Source: Pyropia yezoensis
Lineage: Eukaryota > Rhodophyta > Bangiophyceae > Bangiales > Bangiaceae
Assembly (NCBI GenBank): GCA_009829735.1
Contig: CM020618.1
Span: 1,982,882 to 2,046,881 of the forward strand
Reading direction: 5' to 3'
Length of the DNA: 64,000 nucleotides
Shown: positions 55,246 through 64,000 of the stretch, piece after piece
Layout of the letters: every line of letters starts with the position of its first letter
Numbering within the stretch: the first letter of the stretch is position 1
Position numbers and translations under genes: made by a program
Notes under the pieces: generated by a model
Database searches by the model: none
Told to the model about the DNA's origin: nothing
What the model saw: only the letters and a program-made list of their open reading frames with translations

Positions 55246-55544
55246 GCGCAGCGGGGTCTAAAGGGGGACCACCGATTTTTTGTTGCTTTACGCTTGCAGT
55301 TGCCAGTTGCACAAGCCCGCATGGATGGTGCCCGTCTGCGCCGGAAGCGTACGACCCTCAGCTGCCTGGTGGTACCAGCAGAACAACGTGCGGGCTTGTG
55401 CAACTGGCAACTGCAAGCGTAAAGCAACACAAGTGCTCAAAATCGGCGTCCTTCATGCCGTGAGAGGGGGTTGCAAATTCTTGCGCAAGCGGAAAACACC
55501 CGGAACGCAAGAAATCGGTGGTCCCCCTTTAGACCCCACTGCGC
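55246..55544. mobile_element. Terminal-inverted-repeat element, copy B (299 bp)
   Basis: Outer repeats of about 33 bp: GCGCAGCGGGGTCTAAAG with GGGGACCACCGATTT at the left, and AAATCGGTGGTCCCC with CTTTAGACCCCACTGCGC at the right. Inside is a second, perfect 40-nt inverted repeat at 55281-55320 and 55390-55429 (TGTTGCTTTACGCTTGCAG...). The 69 bp between its arms lie in the opposite orientation to the matching part of copy A at 10877-11512. It is non-coding and non-autonomous. Confidence 0.85.
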
Positions 55545-56570
55545 GGGGGGTGCGAAGACAGTGAAGTTGCGTCATCATCAGATCCCTCCACAGGACACCT
55601 TGGTGGGGGGTGACGAGTGATCACTTTGGTTTGAGAACCGGCATGCCAACGAGACAACAAAACGGCCCACGCAACTGGAACTGCCGCCTCCTCCGTAAGA
55701 GCACAGCTAACATCGTGAATCCCATTCGCAATATGGCAACGTGGCACGTAATTGGACATTAAAACGGCTTGAAACGGCATCAAATCTCTGTTCTGGAGCT
55801 TGCAAGTATTGCAAAGGGTCACATAGTGGTGTGAACGACCCCATCTCGATGTTCCCGGATCGGATTCGACACAACCCATTTTAAGTAACTCCTCCCGGTT
55901 TTCGTGCCTGGTTGGGGCACGGATGGGGAATGGGAATGGGGATACCCCATTCTTGTCGGAAATGGGGTGACCCCATCCCCATTCCCCATTCTCGCACGCT
56001 GGTTGGGGCTCGACAACGTGTCCGATCGTGATCGCACAGGCAATTTTTGCAATATCATTCTAGCGCGGCACGATCGATGACGACCGCTACTCGATCGCTG
56101 GCGGATCTGGCTCCTGCAGAACGTGGAAGGGGGGGGATGCGGTGTGCCAGGTGTCGCGAGGCCGCTGGGTCGACCGCGTCAGGCGGGCAGCCCCCGTAAC
56201 CCGTCTCCAGGAGGCCACTCCGCTGCCCGCTGCTGCAGGGCCGCTCGCGAGGAGGGCAGGGCGCCCACGTGGGGCGCCGATATTGTGGGGCGGTCGGTTG
56301 CGTGCTGGCCCCCTCCCCGTCGGGCGGGGGACACGACGTGTTCTGATTGGCCGTGAGGCATACAGTTGGCGGGAGGGGTGGGGGGGACTGCGAGACGCCA
56401 CCATGGTGAGCGCGGGAGACAATGTTGTTTATTGGTCGAGCGGACCGGGTCGCGGGTGGGGTGCAGCAGACACTGATTGTGGAGTCTGTCGACGTGACCA
56501 CCTTCCCCTCAACCGCCACCGTCGTCGCGACCGTCTCTCTCCCGCGCCACTTTTTTCCCTCCCACGCATC
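55545..56570. other. Left flank or 5' part of the Harbinger element
   Basis: About 1 kb between copy B and the transposase start. The frame is open from 56142 to the transposase, but only the part from 56571 has family similarity. I could not identify the outer terminal repeat of the Harbinger element here. Confidence 0.4.
55918..55994. repeat. Imperfect palindrome of GGGAATGGGGAT motifs
   Basis: Arms 55918-55951 and 55961-55994 pair at about 28 of 33 positions around a 9-nt loop (CTTGTCGGA). Each arm repeats GGGGAATGGG-like units. Confidence 0.65.
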
Positions 56571-58019
56571 ATGGCCGAGCAGGACCCGCTGGCCCTGGAC
56601 GTTGAGGCTGTGCTGGCTGACTCGGAGGAAATGGAGGTGGCAGAAGCTGTTGCTGCACATATGACTGTTCTGCACCACTGGCGGGTGCGCAAGCGTGGTG
56701 CCCTCGTTGGCGGCATCCGTCTCTTTCGTGGGCGTGTCGTGGCGCGTCGGCCTAATGAGCTGCGCAACTTTGGGAGGGGGTTGCGTGGGATTCTAATCGA
56801 TTACTTTGGGGTGTCTGGAAACCCGCCGGTGTACGACGAGGATGACTTTGAGCGTCGCTTTCGGGTGCCGCGGAGTGTGTTTGTGCGTGTATACCAGGCT
56901 GTGAAGGACCAGCTTGGGTTTATACAAACTATTGATGCTACTGGCCGACCGCGCGCGCACCCGCTGCAGAAGCTGGTCGCCGCCTTTCGGGTGCTCGCGT
57001 ATGGGGAGTCAACTGATCGTCCGGACGAATATTGCCGCATTTCTCGCTCGACGGTGGATAATGCTGTGCGTGACCTGGTGTATTACATTGTGGATATCTT
57101 TGGGCCTAACTATTTGCGGCAGCCGAACGCGGAGGAGCTGACGATCTTGCTGAAGCGGAGCGCGGAGCGGGGCGTACCAGGCTGTATTGGATCGCTTGAC
57201 TGCTCGCATTGGGAGTGGCGGGCGTGCCCGAAGGGCATGCAGGGGTCCTTTCAAAACCGCAAGGGGCGCAGATCTATCGTTATGGAGACTGTTTGCGACG
57301 AGGACCTGTACATCAGGCATCTTTTTGTTGGTTGCCCCGGGAGTATGAACGACATCAACGTTATGCAGCAGTCGCCGCTGTACCACGACATCACGGCGGG
57401 TTTGTGGCCGCCACGGGACCGGCCCTTTACCGCCAATGGAGTCACTCGCACGCTGCTGTACTACCTCACTGACAAGATCTGTCCCAACTATGCTTTTTTT
57501 GTGCAGGCGTATGCCAACCCAGACACGGAGAAGAAGCGGATCTTTAACCGTTTGCAGGAGGCGCTGAGGAAGGACGTGGAGAGGCTGTATGCTGTTTTGA
57601 CCGCACGCTGGCATATTGCCCTTCATCCTGCGCGCTATGCGACTGTCGCGCGGATCACGGTCGTCGCCAAGGCCGTGGCCATTTTGCACAACATGGTTAC
57701 GGAGGTACGTCGGGGTGGGTATTTGTCTCGCCGGCGAGCGCGCATGAGAGCTGCTGGGGGGGGGGCGGGGATGGGGGGCGCCGGTAGTGCTGCTGCTGGG
57801 GTTGGGGCACCCGGCGGTGGGGCTGACGGGGGGCTCCCCCCTCTGGCACACCCTCCCCCCGCTGTTCAGCCACTTGGGCAGCTGCCTGTGGACTCTTTTT
57901 CGCGGGCTGAGCAGGCGTGGAGGGAGGTGCGGAACCAGACTGCGCACGTGGCTTTGCGCAATGACCTGGCGGTCGACATCTTCAAGGAGCGCGCAACACT
58001 TCTGGAGCACTACCTTTGA
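56571..58019 (+). CDS. PIF/Harbinger transposase (DDE_Tnp_4)
   Basis: 482 residues from the ATG at 56571; uninterrupted. It cuts and rejoins element ends. The catalytic triad in family order is Asp210 in GSLDCSHWEW, Asp301 in YLTDKICPNY and Glu337 in KDVERLYAVLTARW. Further family motifs are KGMQGSFQNRKGRRSIVMET, GCPGSMNDINVM and VAKAVAILHNMV. An N-terminal helix-turn-helix-like part (ISRSTVDNAVRDLVYYIV) precedes the DDE domain. The Gly/Ala/Pro-rich tail from about residue 390 is typical of this genome and not of the family. Codon use is less GC-biased than in neighbouring genes. Confidence 0.93.
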   Translation: MAEQDPLALDVEAVLADSEEMEVAEAVAAHMTVLHHWRVRKRGALVGGIRLFRGRVVARRPNELRNFGRGLRGILIDYFGVSGNPPVYDEDDFERRFRVPRSVFVRVYQAVKDQLGFIQTIDATGRPRAHPLQKLVAAFRVLAYGESTDRPDEYCRISRSTVDNAVRDLVYYIVDIFGPNYLRQPNAEELTILLKRSAERGVPGCIGSLDCSHWEWRACPKGMQGSFQNRKGRRSIVMETVCDEDLYIRHLFVGCPGSMNDINVMQQSPLYHDITAGLWPPRDRPFTANGVTRTLLYYLTDKICPNYAFFVQAYANPDTEKKRIFNRLQEALRKDVERLYAVLTARWHIALHPARYATVARITVVAKAVAILHNMVTEVRRGGYLSRRRARMRAAGGGAGMGGAGSAAAGVGAPGGGADGGLPPLAHPPPAVQPLGQLPVDSFSRAEQAWREVRNQTAHVALRNDLAVDIFKERATLLEHYL

Positions 58020-58048
58020 GTTTTATGGCTGAGCTGGACATAGTACAA

Positions 58049-58093
58049 GAGCAAAGGTTTTTTTTTCCCCGTTGGGCAGGGTTTTTTTTTTCC
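58049..58093 (+). terminator. 3' T-tract/hairpin motif after the transposase
   Basis: GAGCAAAGGTTTTTTTTT, then a CCCC...GGGCAGGG pairable segment, then ten T. It starts 30 nt after the transposase stop. The same motif occurs after the convergent gene in its own sense direction. A role in 3' end formation is inferred. Confidence 0.45.
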
Positions 58094-58640
58094 TTGGAAC
58101 ACTTCGCCGTACCGCAGAGCTTGGGCAGTATAGTACAAAAGTACAAGAGAGCGCCAGCGTCCATAAAACAGTGCGCCATGATAGAAACAACGGCCCGACT
58201 TGAGTATATACGTGAGTGTAGGGCGGCCAGTTTCAAAAAAGAGCGGAAAGAGATGGGCCAACAGTCGGTGGTAGTCCCCAAGTCTTTTTGTAGCGCGATC
58301 GCTGAGCGGCCGGTCGTACAGCAGGCACTGCCGCCTCCTTCGCGCGTGGTGGTCATCAGGATAATCCCTCCGCCCCTTCATAGGACTCCGCCACTCTCCC
58401 GGTCACGCGCCTCACACCTCGGGACGCCATCAGACACTCACGTGGTCGCTCAAGCCGGCCACGGCATGTGCCGCCACTTCCCCCCCCCCACCCACACCAA
58501 GTGACTCCCCCCAACTCCCTTCCACGTACGTTGTGGCGGACACCGTCCCCCCCTCAGTCGGACCCGCATGTGGGCACAAGCGACTCCTTTGAGGTGAGGA
58601 CGGCTGATAGGGCTGACAAGACAAAGGGACAAGGTAGGTA

Positions 58641-58690
58641 GGAAAAAAAAAAAGCCCCTGCCGAATGGGGCAAAAAAAAAACCTTTGCTC
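58641..58690 (-). terminator. 3' T-tract/hairpin motif after the Myb-like gene
   Basis: On the minus strand: GAGCAAAGG, ten T, GCCCCATTCGGCAGGGGC (5-bp stem, 8-nt loop), then twelve T. It lies about 130 nt after the stop of the Myb-like gene and mirrors the motif at 58049-58093. Confidence 0.45.
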
Positions 58691-58820
58691 ATGCGCTGCC
58701 ACTACTCAAGCTACAACAGGTCCAATGGCTGTCACTCGTATCACAGGTCCACCAGGAACAGCAAGTACATACTCGTCACAAAGATCCAAAACAATGCAAA
58801 AGAACACAAGAAAGTGCACG

Positions 58821-60272
58821 CTAGGTGCAGTGGGAGTCGCTGCTGGCGGATGAACCGGAGGACATGTCCTGCAACTGTGGCGGGGGGCGAGAGAAAGGAG
58901 GGTAGTCGGGTTCGTCCTCAGAGAGGGGCACGGTGGTGACAAGCGCGCGATTGAGGCGCTTCTCGGCTGTGGCGGCTTTGCGCCGCTGAGACTCGGTGCC
59001 ACGCGTCCGCTTCATCGGCACAACCGCAGGTGTCGGGGGTGCAGAGGGCTGTGGCACGGCCGCAGCAGGTCCATCAGTTGCAGAGGGTGGGAAGGCCTCT
59101 GTGGCGACGGGTTCAACAGCTTCTGTGACCGCAGATGCGGCCGGATCAGGTCCATCAGGTACAGCAGCTTCATCAGCAGGGGCTCCCGACCGTGGGCGTG
59201 ACTCCCAAACGGGCGGGGCCTGGGGAGGTGGCGGCGGTGGCTGGTCCCACTCGTCGTCTTCGATCTCATACACTGCCGGTCCTGCAGGGGTAGCTGCAGA
59301 AACAGCAGGAGGAGCGCTCTTGTCCATAGTGATGCCAGCGGCGGCCAGTGCAGCGCGGGCCTTGGCCTGGCGGAACATCTTCGCCTCCTCAGTAAACCGC
59401 ATCTCAGGTAGGTTGAAAAGTAGAATAGAGGACCGCTCCTTGGAGGCGTTGGCAATAGCCTCAAGAGCGGCCGTGCTGGCCTTCATCTCCCTAGACATGA
59501 TCAGCTCCTCAGCTTTTTGCCGCTTAGCCGCCTTGGTGCCCATGGGGCGGCGCTCAAGTGGGCGGCCGGCGCGCGGGGACTTGCCAGCCCCAGATGCTCG
59601 TCCAGCACCCACCGCACCACCCGCAGCTCCAGTTCCCGCAGCACCACCAGCACCTACAGTGACACCGCCGGCACTTGCGCTTGCAGCACCTGCACCGCGT
59701 CCAGATCCACTGCCGCTGTCCCCGACATCTGCAGAGTCGTCGTCGTCGTCGCTGTCACTGTCGCTGCTCTCACCACCGGAGAGGCCACAAGCAAAAGCCC
59801 CAGCCGCCCCACTCCACTTGTCGTACCCCCGCATCACCCTCCAGCATGGCACCCACTTCTCCAGGTGGTAGTGTTTGCGCTTGTCCGCCGCAGTGGCTGT
59901 CCCGTCCAGACGAAGCTGGTGAGCCTGGATCGCTGCATAGACGGGCTGGCCCTTGCTGTGGGAAAGGGCCCCCAAAATCATCTCCGCCTCGTCCAGGTTG
60001 CCAGTCAGGTCCATCCGCTGCACGGCCAGCCAGGAGGATGCAAATGCGCTTACCCCCTTCTTGGCCTTGTCCATCACCTTCTTCACCGCGCTCACCGTCC
60101 ACGCCACATAGTCCGCATTTCCCAGCACCGCCTCGTCGTACGCCTCGGACACTGCCGCCCAAAACTCAGCGCTCCTCTGGTCGGTCCCCTTGATGGGGTC
60201 GTTGCTCACAGCCAAAAACCCCTTGCAGAGCACCTCCAGCTCCTCACTCGTCCACCCCCGTTGCGTGCCCAT
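58821..60272 (-). CDS. Harbinger Myb/SANT-like DNA-binding protein
   Basis: 483 residues from the ATG at 60272; the upstream frame has only GTG starts. The N-terminal trihelix/Myb-like domain reads MGTQRGWTSEELEVLCKGFL, SNDPIKGTDQRSAEFWAAVS and YVAWTVSAVKKVMDKAKKGV, like the second protein of Harbinger elements, which binds the element ends and brings the transposase to the nucleus. A Ser/Asp-rich segment (SSDSDSDDDDDSADV) and a Gly/Ala stretch follow, then a Lys/Arg cluster (MGTKAAKRQKAEELIM) that could be a nuclear signal, a helical part (EEAKMFRQAKARAALAAAGI) and an acidic, Pro-rich tail. It is intact and convergent with the transposase. Confidence 0.8.
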   Translation of the reverse strand: MGTQRGWTSEELEVLCKGFLAVSNDPIKGTDQRSAEFWAAVSEAYDEAVLGNADYVAWTVSAVKKVMDKAKKGVSAFASSWLAVQRMDLTGNLDEAEMILGALSHSKGQPVYAAIQAHQLRLDGTATAADKRKHYHLEKWVPCWRVMRGYDKWSGAAGAFACGLSGGESSDSDSDDDDDSADVGDSGSGSGRGAGAASASAGGVTVGAGGAAGTGAAGGAVGAGRASGAGKSPRAGRPLERRPMGTKAAKRQKAEELIMSREMKASTAALEAIANASKERSSILLFNLPEMRFTEEAKMFRQAKARAALAAAGITMDKSAPPAVSAATPAGPAVYEIEDDEWDQPPPPPPQAPPVWESRPRSGAPADEAAVPDGPDPAASAVTEAVEPVATEAFPPSATDGPAAAVPQPSAPPTPAVVPMKRTRGTESQRRKAATAEKRLNRALVTTVPLSEDEPDYPPFSRPPPQLQDMSSGSSASSDSHCT

Positions 60273-60394
60273 CTTGCGGGGGCTAGCAGCGCGGCGGGGG
60301 CCGCGGGTGTCGCCCGTCAGGGCGGCGAGGGCTGTCGTCAGCGTCGCCCCTGCGGTAGTTGGGCGGCGGGGGCGGGCCACGCGGAGGGAGCGGC

Positions 60395-60425
<31 letters not shown>

Positions 60426-61240
60426 AGGCCGCCCCCTGATGCGGGTGGTAGCGCGGGTGGTAGCCGCGTCCGTCGTCGTGGCGGCCACGAAACCGCTGCG
60501 GCGGCGGCGGACGGGAAGGGCGACGGCCGGCGGGCGGGCCCAAGCTTCTTAGCCCCCCTGCAGGTCGGTACGTCGGCGACCAGCCGTCGCGGGTGCGCTG
60601 CCGCTGCGGCGGCGGCAGGTACTCGTCGTTGGGAGGGGGGGGCGGGGGCGGCCAACCGTTCTCGTCGTCAGCGTCCTCGTAGTAGCGTTGCGGGGGGGGC
60701 GGGGGGGGGCGATCGAAGCCTCCCCGACCGCGGTCCAGCTCCCAGAGAAGGCGGCGCGCCGGTGCTCACGAAGATGCGGGGTAGGGAGGAGGGCTGCGAC
60801 GATGAGGCGGTGGTGAGCGGCGGGGATCGGCAGGTCCCGCCCCTGAAGAAGGCCACAGCGGGCGCGCCGGCGTCTGGCAAGGGCACACATAGCCCATGTG
60901 GCAATGGCAGGAGCAACCGGGGGGGGGCGGGGGCGGGGGGCCACCCCAAAGGCCCCACTCATCCGCGTAGGGGCCGCGGGGGTCTCGCAGCGGCGGCTTG
61001 CCGCTCGCGGCGTACCGGCCGCCGTCGTCGTAACGGTGGCTCATGGCGGGCGGGAAGGGTACGTGGTGGTGGTGTGCGTGAGTGACGGCGCGCGGGAGAG
61101 GGCAGCGAGCCCCGCACCCGGCGAAGCCAGGCAGGGGCCGTACGCGGGAAAGAAGTGAGCGCGCGGGCAGGTTGGCGCGGGCGGGAAGGGGACGGTGACC
61201 ACGGCGATGGGAAACGGGTCGGGCTTCCCGCGCAGGACGG
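60273..61240. other. Right flank of the Harbinger element
   Basis: GC-rich DNA with CGG and GCGGCG runs at 60400-60430. Open frames on both strands are Pro/Arg-rich and match no family. The right end of the Harbinger element may be here but no terminal repeat was seen. Confidence 0.4.
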
Positions 61241-61269
61241 CGTGCCACCCCCCCACTCAAATCGGGGGA

Positions 61270-61990
61270 CGGCACCCCCCCCCCTCTGACCGTGTTGCAC
61301 GGGGGGGGGCGCGCCTGGTGCAAACGCCCCCCCCCCCCCCCCCCCCTCAGAACGCGATCCAGGGGGGTGGCCCCCCTCTCAGGTCCGGGTGGGTGGGGGG
61401 GCACCCCCCACCCCTCCTGCACTATTCAGGGGGGGGGGGCACAGGGCGATCCACGTTGCAACCCACGCACCCCCCCCCCCAGAAGCGCTCTCTCGCGCCA
61501 CCCCCCCCGCCCCCCCGCCAATCGGCCGCCCCATCGTCCCGCGGGGTGTCCCCCCCCCTCACAATCAAGCGTTGGGCGGGGGGGGAGCCGCCCCCCACGT
61601 CACCTGCCCTGTTCAGGGGGGGGGGGCACAGCGCGACACACAATCTAACCTACGCACCCCCTCCCCCTGGAGTGCCCTCCCGCCCACCCCCCCCGCCCCC
61701 CCGGCAATTCGGTGCCCTCCCGCCAGTCCGGCGCCCCCTCGTCCCGCCTAGTGTCCTCCCCCCCCTTGAACCAAGCGCTGGGTGGGGGAGGACGCTCCCC
61801 TCGCCTCCTGCACACTTCAGGGGGGGGGGGCACAGCGCGGTCCACCATCCAGCACACACACACACCCCCAGGAGCAACCTCCCCAGCCGCCCCTCCGCCA
61901 ACCCGCCAATCCGGCGCCCCCTGGTTCTGCCAATCAGGCGGGCGGATCGCCCAACCCCCCCCCACCACCACGCACGAAAGGGGGCGGCCG
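61270..61990. repeat. Minisatellite with a unit of about 190-200 bp
   Basis: Three to four diverged copies, anchored by TTCAGGGGGGGG...GCACAG at 61425, 61612 and 61816 (spacing 187 and 204 bp), with a partial copy near 61290. Within each unit C-runs, CCGCCAATC and CCCCATCGTCCCGC-like segments recur in order. A poly-C run of about 20 bases lies at 61327-61346. One plus frame stays open through all copies, but this may follow from composition alone. Confidence 0.75.
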
Positions 61991-61999
61991 CCAAACGAG

Positions 62000-63097
62000 T
62001 CTTCTGCGCGCCCGCGCTCAGCAACGACTCCCCTCGAACCCGGCCACCCTCCCGCTGGCCGCGGACGGCGGTTTTTGTGGCGCGGGGGGCGCGACACACC
62101 CCGCCCAGGCGCTGTAGGCGAACATGGGGCCGATGTCGCGGGAGCCAGCCCCCCCTCCCCTTCGCCCCCCCCCCCCCCCCCCCCAGGTCGACGACCCGGC
62201 GGCACCAGACGCTCCCGGGAAAGCGTCCAGGCGCCAACGGGAGGCGTGCGGGGGCGTTGACAGCGCGGCGCTGTGGTCGCCACTGACCGGCAGCCGCTCA
62301 GGAGACGAGCCTGTGCGCCACACACGCACGCTTCAACGCCTGCTGGAAACGATCACGAAATATCTCCCAGGGACTGAGGGGGCGTGGAGGACCATGCTCG
62401 GCCACGCGCCACCAATGGCAGGCCTCGGCGGGCTGCCATCGCTGAGGTTGGGATTCACACGCACGCCAACATGGGGACGTGGCCCGCCACGGCTGCGTCG
62501 TGGCACGCCGAGGGCTCCGTTTTAAGAAAATTGACCAGCGACGACCGCTTCTCGATCGCCCATGATCGCCCATGACCGGCTAGGATCGCGCGTGATCACC
62601 GACGTGTCACGCCATACAGCCATGCACCGAGCGACGATTGCGCTTCGAAAGCCGGTCGATTGACAGCGTGCACTCGATACACGCAACACGCCAGGCAGCC
62701 AAGTTTTACATGTTTAAAAAAATGGAAAACAGTGGAACGTCGCTATGTGTGTCGGTGACCAATCGTATACCGCCCGTTGACGCCGTTCTACACAAGTCCA
62801 TCCAAATCGGTTGGGGCACTAGGTTTGTAAATGGGCACTCCACTCACAGGCCGCCACGTGCCATACGTGGCATCCTAGAATGAATATTTGGGGCGTTGGG
62901 ATGGACGTGGTTGGCTGTGCTCTAACGCCCACTTTCGTCGTCTGCTGATAATAAATCATACGCGCAAGTCATTGGCTGGAAACGCCCACCAGCAACAAGA
63001 GAGAGGGTGGGGAAGGCCGCACAAAAGAGACAGTAACTGGCACCTGAGGCCTAACTGACTGCTGAAAAACACTCCTGCCAAACACCATCAGATGCGC
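62000..63097. other. Intergenic, no supported gene
   Basis: GC-rich until 62520, then a lower-GC stretch with GATCGCCCATGATCGCCCATGA tandem copies near 62553-62575. No gene was recognised. Confidence 0.4.
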
Positions 63098-63099
63098 TA

Positions 63100-63218
63100 T
63101 AGTGCGTCCCGTAAAAAGTGGACGTGCACGTGTCGTGATCATGTCAAATATCGGCCACTGGACCAATCAAACCCACACTGCACGACCTGTGCACGTCCAC
63201 TTTTTACGGGACGCACAA
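63100..63218. mobile_element. Small palindromic MITE (119 bp)
   Basis: Inverted repeats with a 26-bp perfect core (GTGCGTCCCGTAAAAAGT... at the left, mirrored at the right) enclose a centre of about 50 bp. TA flanks both sides (63098-63099 and 63219-63220), as in Tc1/mariner-type insertions. It has no coding capacity. Confidence 0.8.
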
Positions 63219-63220
63219 TA

Positions 63221-64000
63221 TGAGCTCCTCTTGTTTGCGCTCATTTTTTTTGTTGTCTGTGTCACCTGTGCTTCATGCTCCTTCGCGGGGCACACAGCCG
63301 GATGACTGTACTCGGGCCATCTTCACTGGTCGTGTAGTGGGGGCGCCCCGGCCGAGCGCGCCTTGCAAGCGGGGTGGTAGCCAATACTACGCTACGAACC
63401 GGGGGGGGTGCGCCAGGAGGGGTGGCGTCGTGCTGGCGCTTGCTGCTGGGCCGCCGCGGCGCCGGCTCCCGCTGGTCGAATGCCGCCGTGTCAGAGGGGC
63501 CACCGTCGAGCGCTGCCACGGCGGGTCCTTTGCGGTCCTCTACTGTGTTTCCAACGGGGGCGTCCGCCGTTGGGAACCTCGGAGGTGGTCGGTAGCCACT
63601 GGCTCTCGAGAGCTCCTCCTCCTGAGCTGCAGCGGTCGGGCTCGGTGGTGCACGGTGTCGTGGGCACGTCTCCCTCTTGCGGTGTGCACCACGCCAGATG
63701 GGCCTGCGTAGGCCTCGTACTACGTGGTCGCCCGAGTGCCCACTAGTGGGCCTGCGGAGAGCCCTCCGCGTGGGCCTGCGTAGCCCTTCGTAGGCCTGCC
63801 GTAGGCTCGTGCGCGTAGGGCTACGCAGGCCTGCGTGGTGCGTAGCTCCGTCTCCTCTCCCTCCCCCCGCCGCCGTACTTACGCTTCCTCTCCCCCCACA
63901 CGCCGGTGACCGTCCCCCTGGCTCCCTCTTGGCTCCCTCATGCCCCCTCCCCCCATCCTAGATGCCCCCCACCCCCCCAAACCCATAGCTCGTTACTTGC
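63221..64000. other. Right end of window, no supported gene
   Basis: Open frames at 63220-63711 (plus) match no family. The stretch 63700-63850 is built from short GCCTGCGTAG-like repeats. The last 150 bases are C-rich. Confidence 0.35.
63774..63830. repeat. Perfect 14-nt hairpin in GCCTGCGTAG repeats
   Basis: Arms GCCTGCGTAGCCCT (63774-63787) and AGGGCTACGCAGGC (63817-63830) with a 29-nt loop of similar repeats. Confidence 0.7.

Larger units (their letters stand above)
58020..58820. other. Space between the convergent Harbinger genes
   Basis: Holds both 3' flanks. The only clear structure is the pair of T-tract motifs at 58049-58093 and 58641-58690, annotated separately. Confidence 0.5.
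56571..60272. mobile_element. PIF/Harbinger DNA transposon (coding part)
   Basis: The two genes typical of PIF/Harbinger transposons lie convergently, the DDE transposase (plus) and a Myb/SANT-like DNA-binding protein (minus). Both frames are intact, so the element may be autonomous. The outer terminal repeats and target duplication were not found and probably lie between 55545 and 56570 and beyond 60272. Confidence 0.8.

Noticed and set aside
56074..56095. CGACCGCTACTCGATCGC shared in direct orientation with 62540 as Harbinger ends
   Set aside because: The match is direct and not inverted, is short, and has no target duplication.

Overview
The window looks like nuclear DNA from a very GC-rich, intron-poor photosynthetic eukaryote. 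My best guess is a bangiophyte red alga of the Porphyra/Pyropia type. The reasons are: single-exon or two-exon genes of eukaryotic housekeeping families (UTP20, RIO2, LSm2, p24/TMED, eukaryotic pantothenate kinase, FCP1/SCP-type phosphatase); spliceosomal introns; plastid-type leaders beginning MAF; long Ala, Gly and Pro inserts inside conserved domains; and Copia, PIF/Harbinger and small inverted-repeat transposons. The species assignment is inference. No tRNA, rRNA or CRISPR was recognised.

Layout, left to right. A UTP20 gene of more than 3,050 codons on the minus strand runs off the left edge (to 9169). Next come a doubtful decayed gene, a terminal-inverted-repeat element (10877-11512), a secreted alpha/beta hydrolase (minus, to 13085) and a plastid CPBP/CAAX-type membrane protease fused to an SRP54-like N domain (minus, 14464-16322). 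Then follow a p24/TMED cargo receptor (plus, 18552-19732), a two-exon FCP1/SCP-like phosphatase (minus, 20161-22243), an extreme poly-G intergenic region, and pantothenate kinase (plus, 24653-27045). A decayed stretch leads to a complete but dead Ty1/Copia retrotransposon (29935-37617). It has two LTRs and an exact 5-bp target duplication, and its RNase H region carries a nested mariner-like MITE.

The right half holds a two-domain type II membrane glycosyltransferase (plus, 40236-42728), a two-exon plastid-targeted protein of unknown function (minus, 43136-44255), a two-exon WD40-like protein (plus, 45297-47781), RIO2 (minus, 48186-50030) and LSm2 (plus, 50681-50983). After these come a possible small membrane-protein gene (minus, about 52087-52289) and a MYND zinc-finger protein (plus, 52434-54677). 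A second copy of the inverted-repeat element lies at 55246-55544. A PIF/Harbinger transposon with convergent transposase and Myb-like genes covers 56571-60272. The right end has a GC-rich minisatellite, a palindromic MITE at 63100-63218 and short hairpins.

The genes form no operon or pathway, although UTP20 and RIO2 both serve small ribosomal subunit assembly. Two themes recur. All three introns that I could place by reading-frame phase start with GTACGT. Several genes change reading frame, three of them inside a G or C homopolymer, which suggests sequence errors in those runs rather than dead genes.
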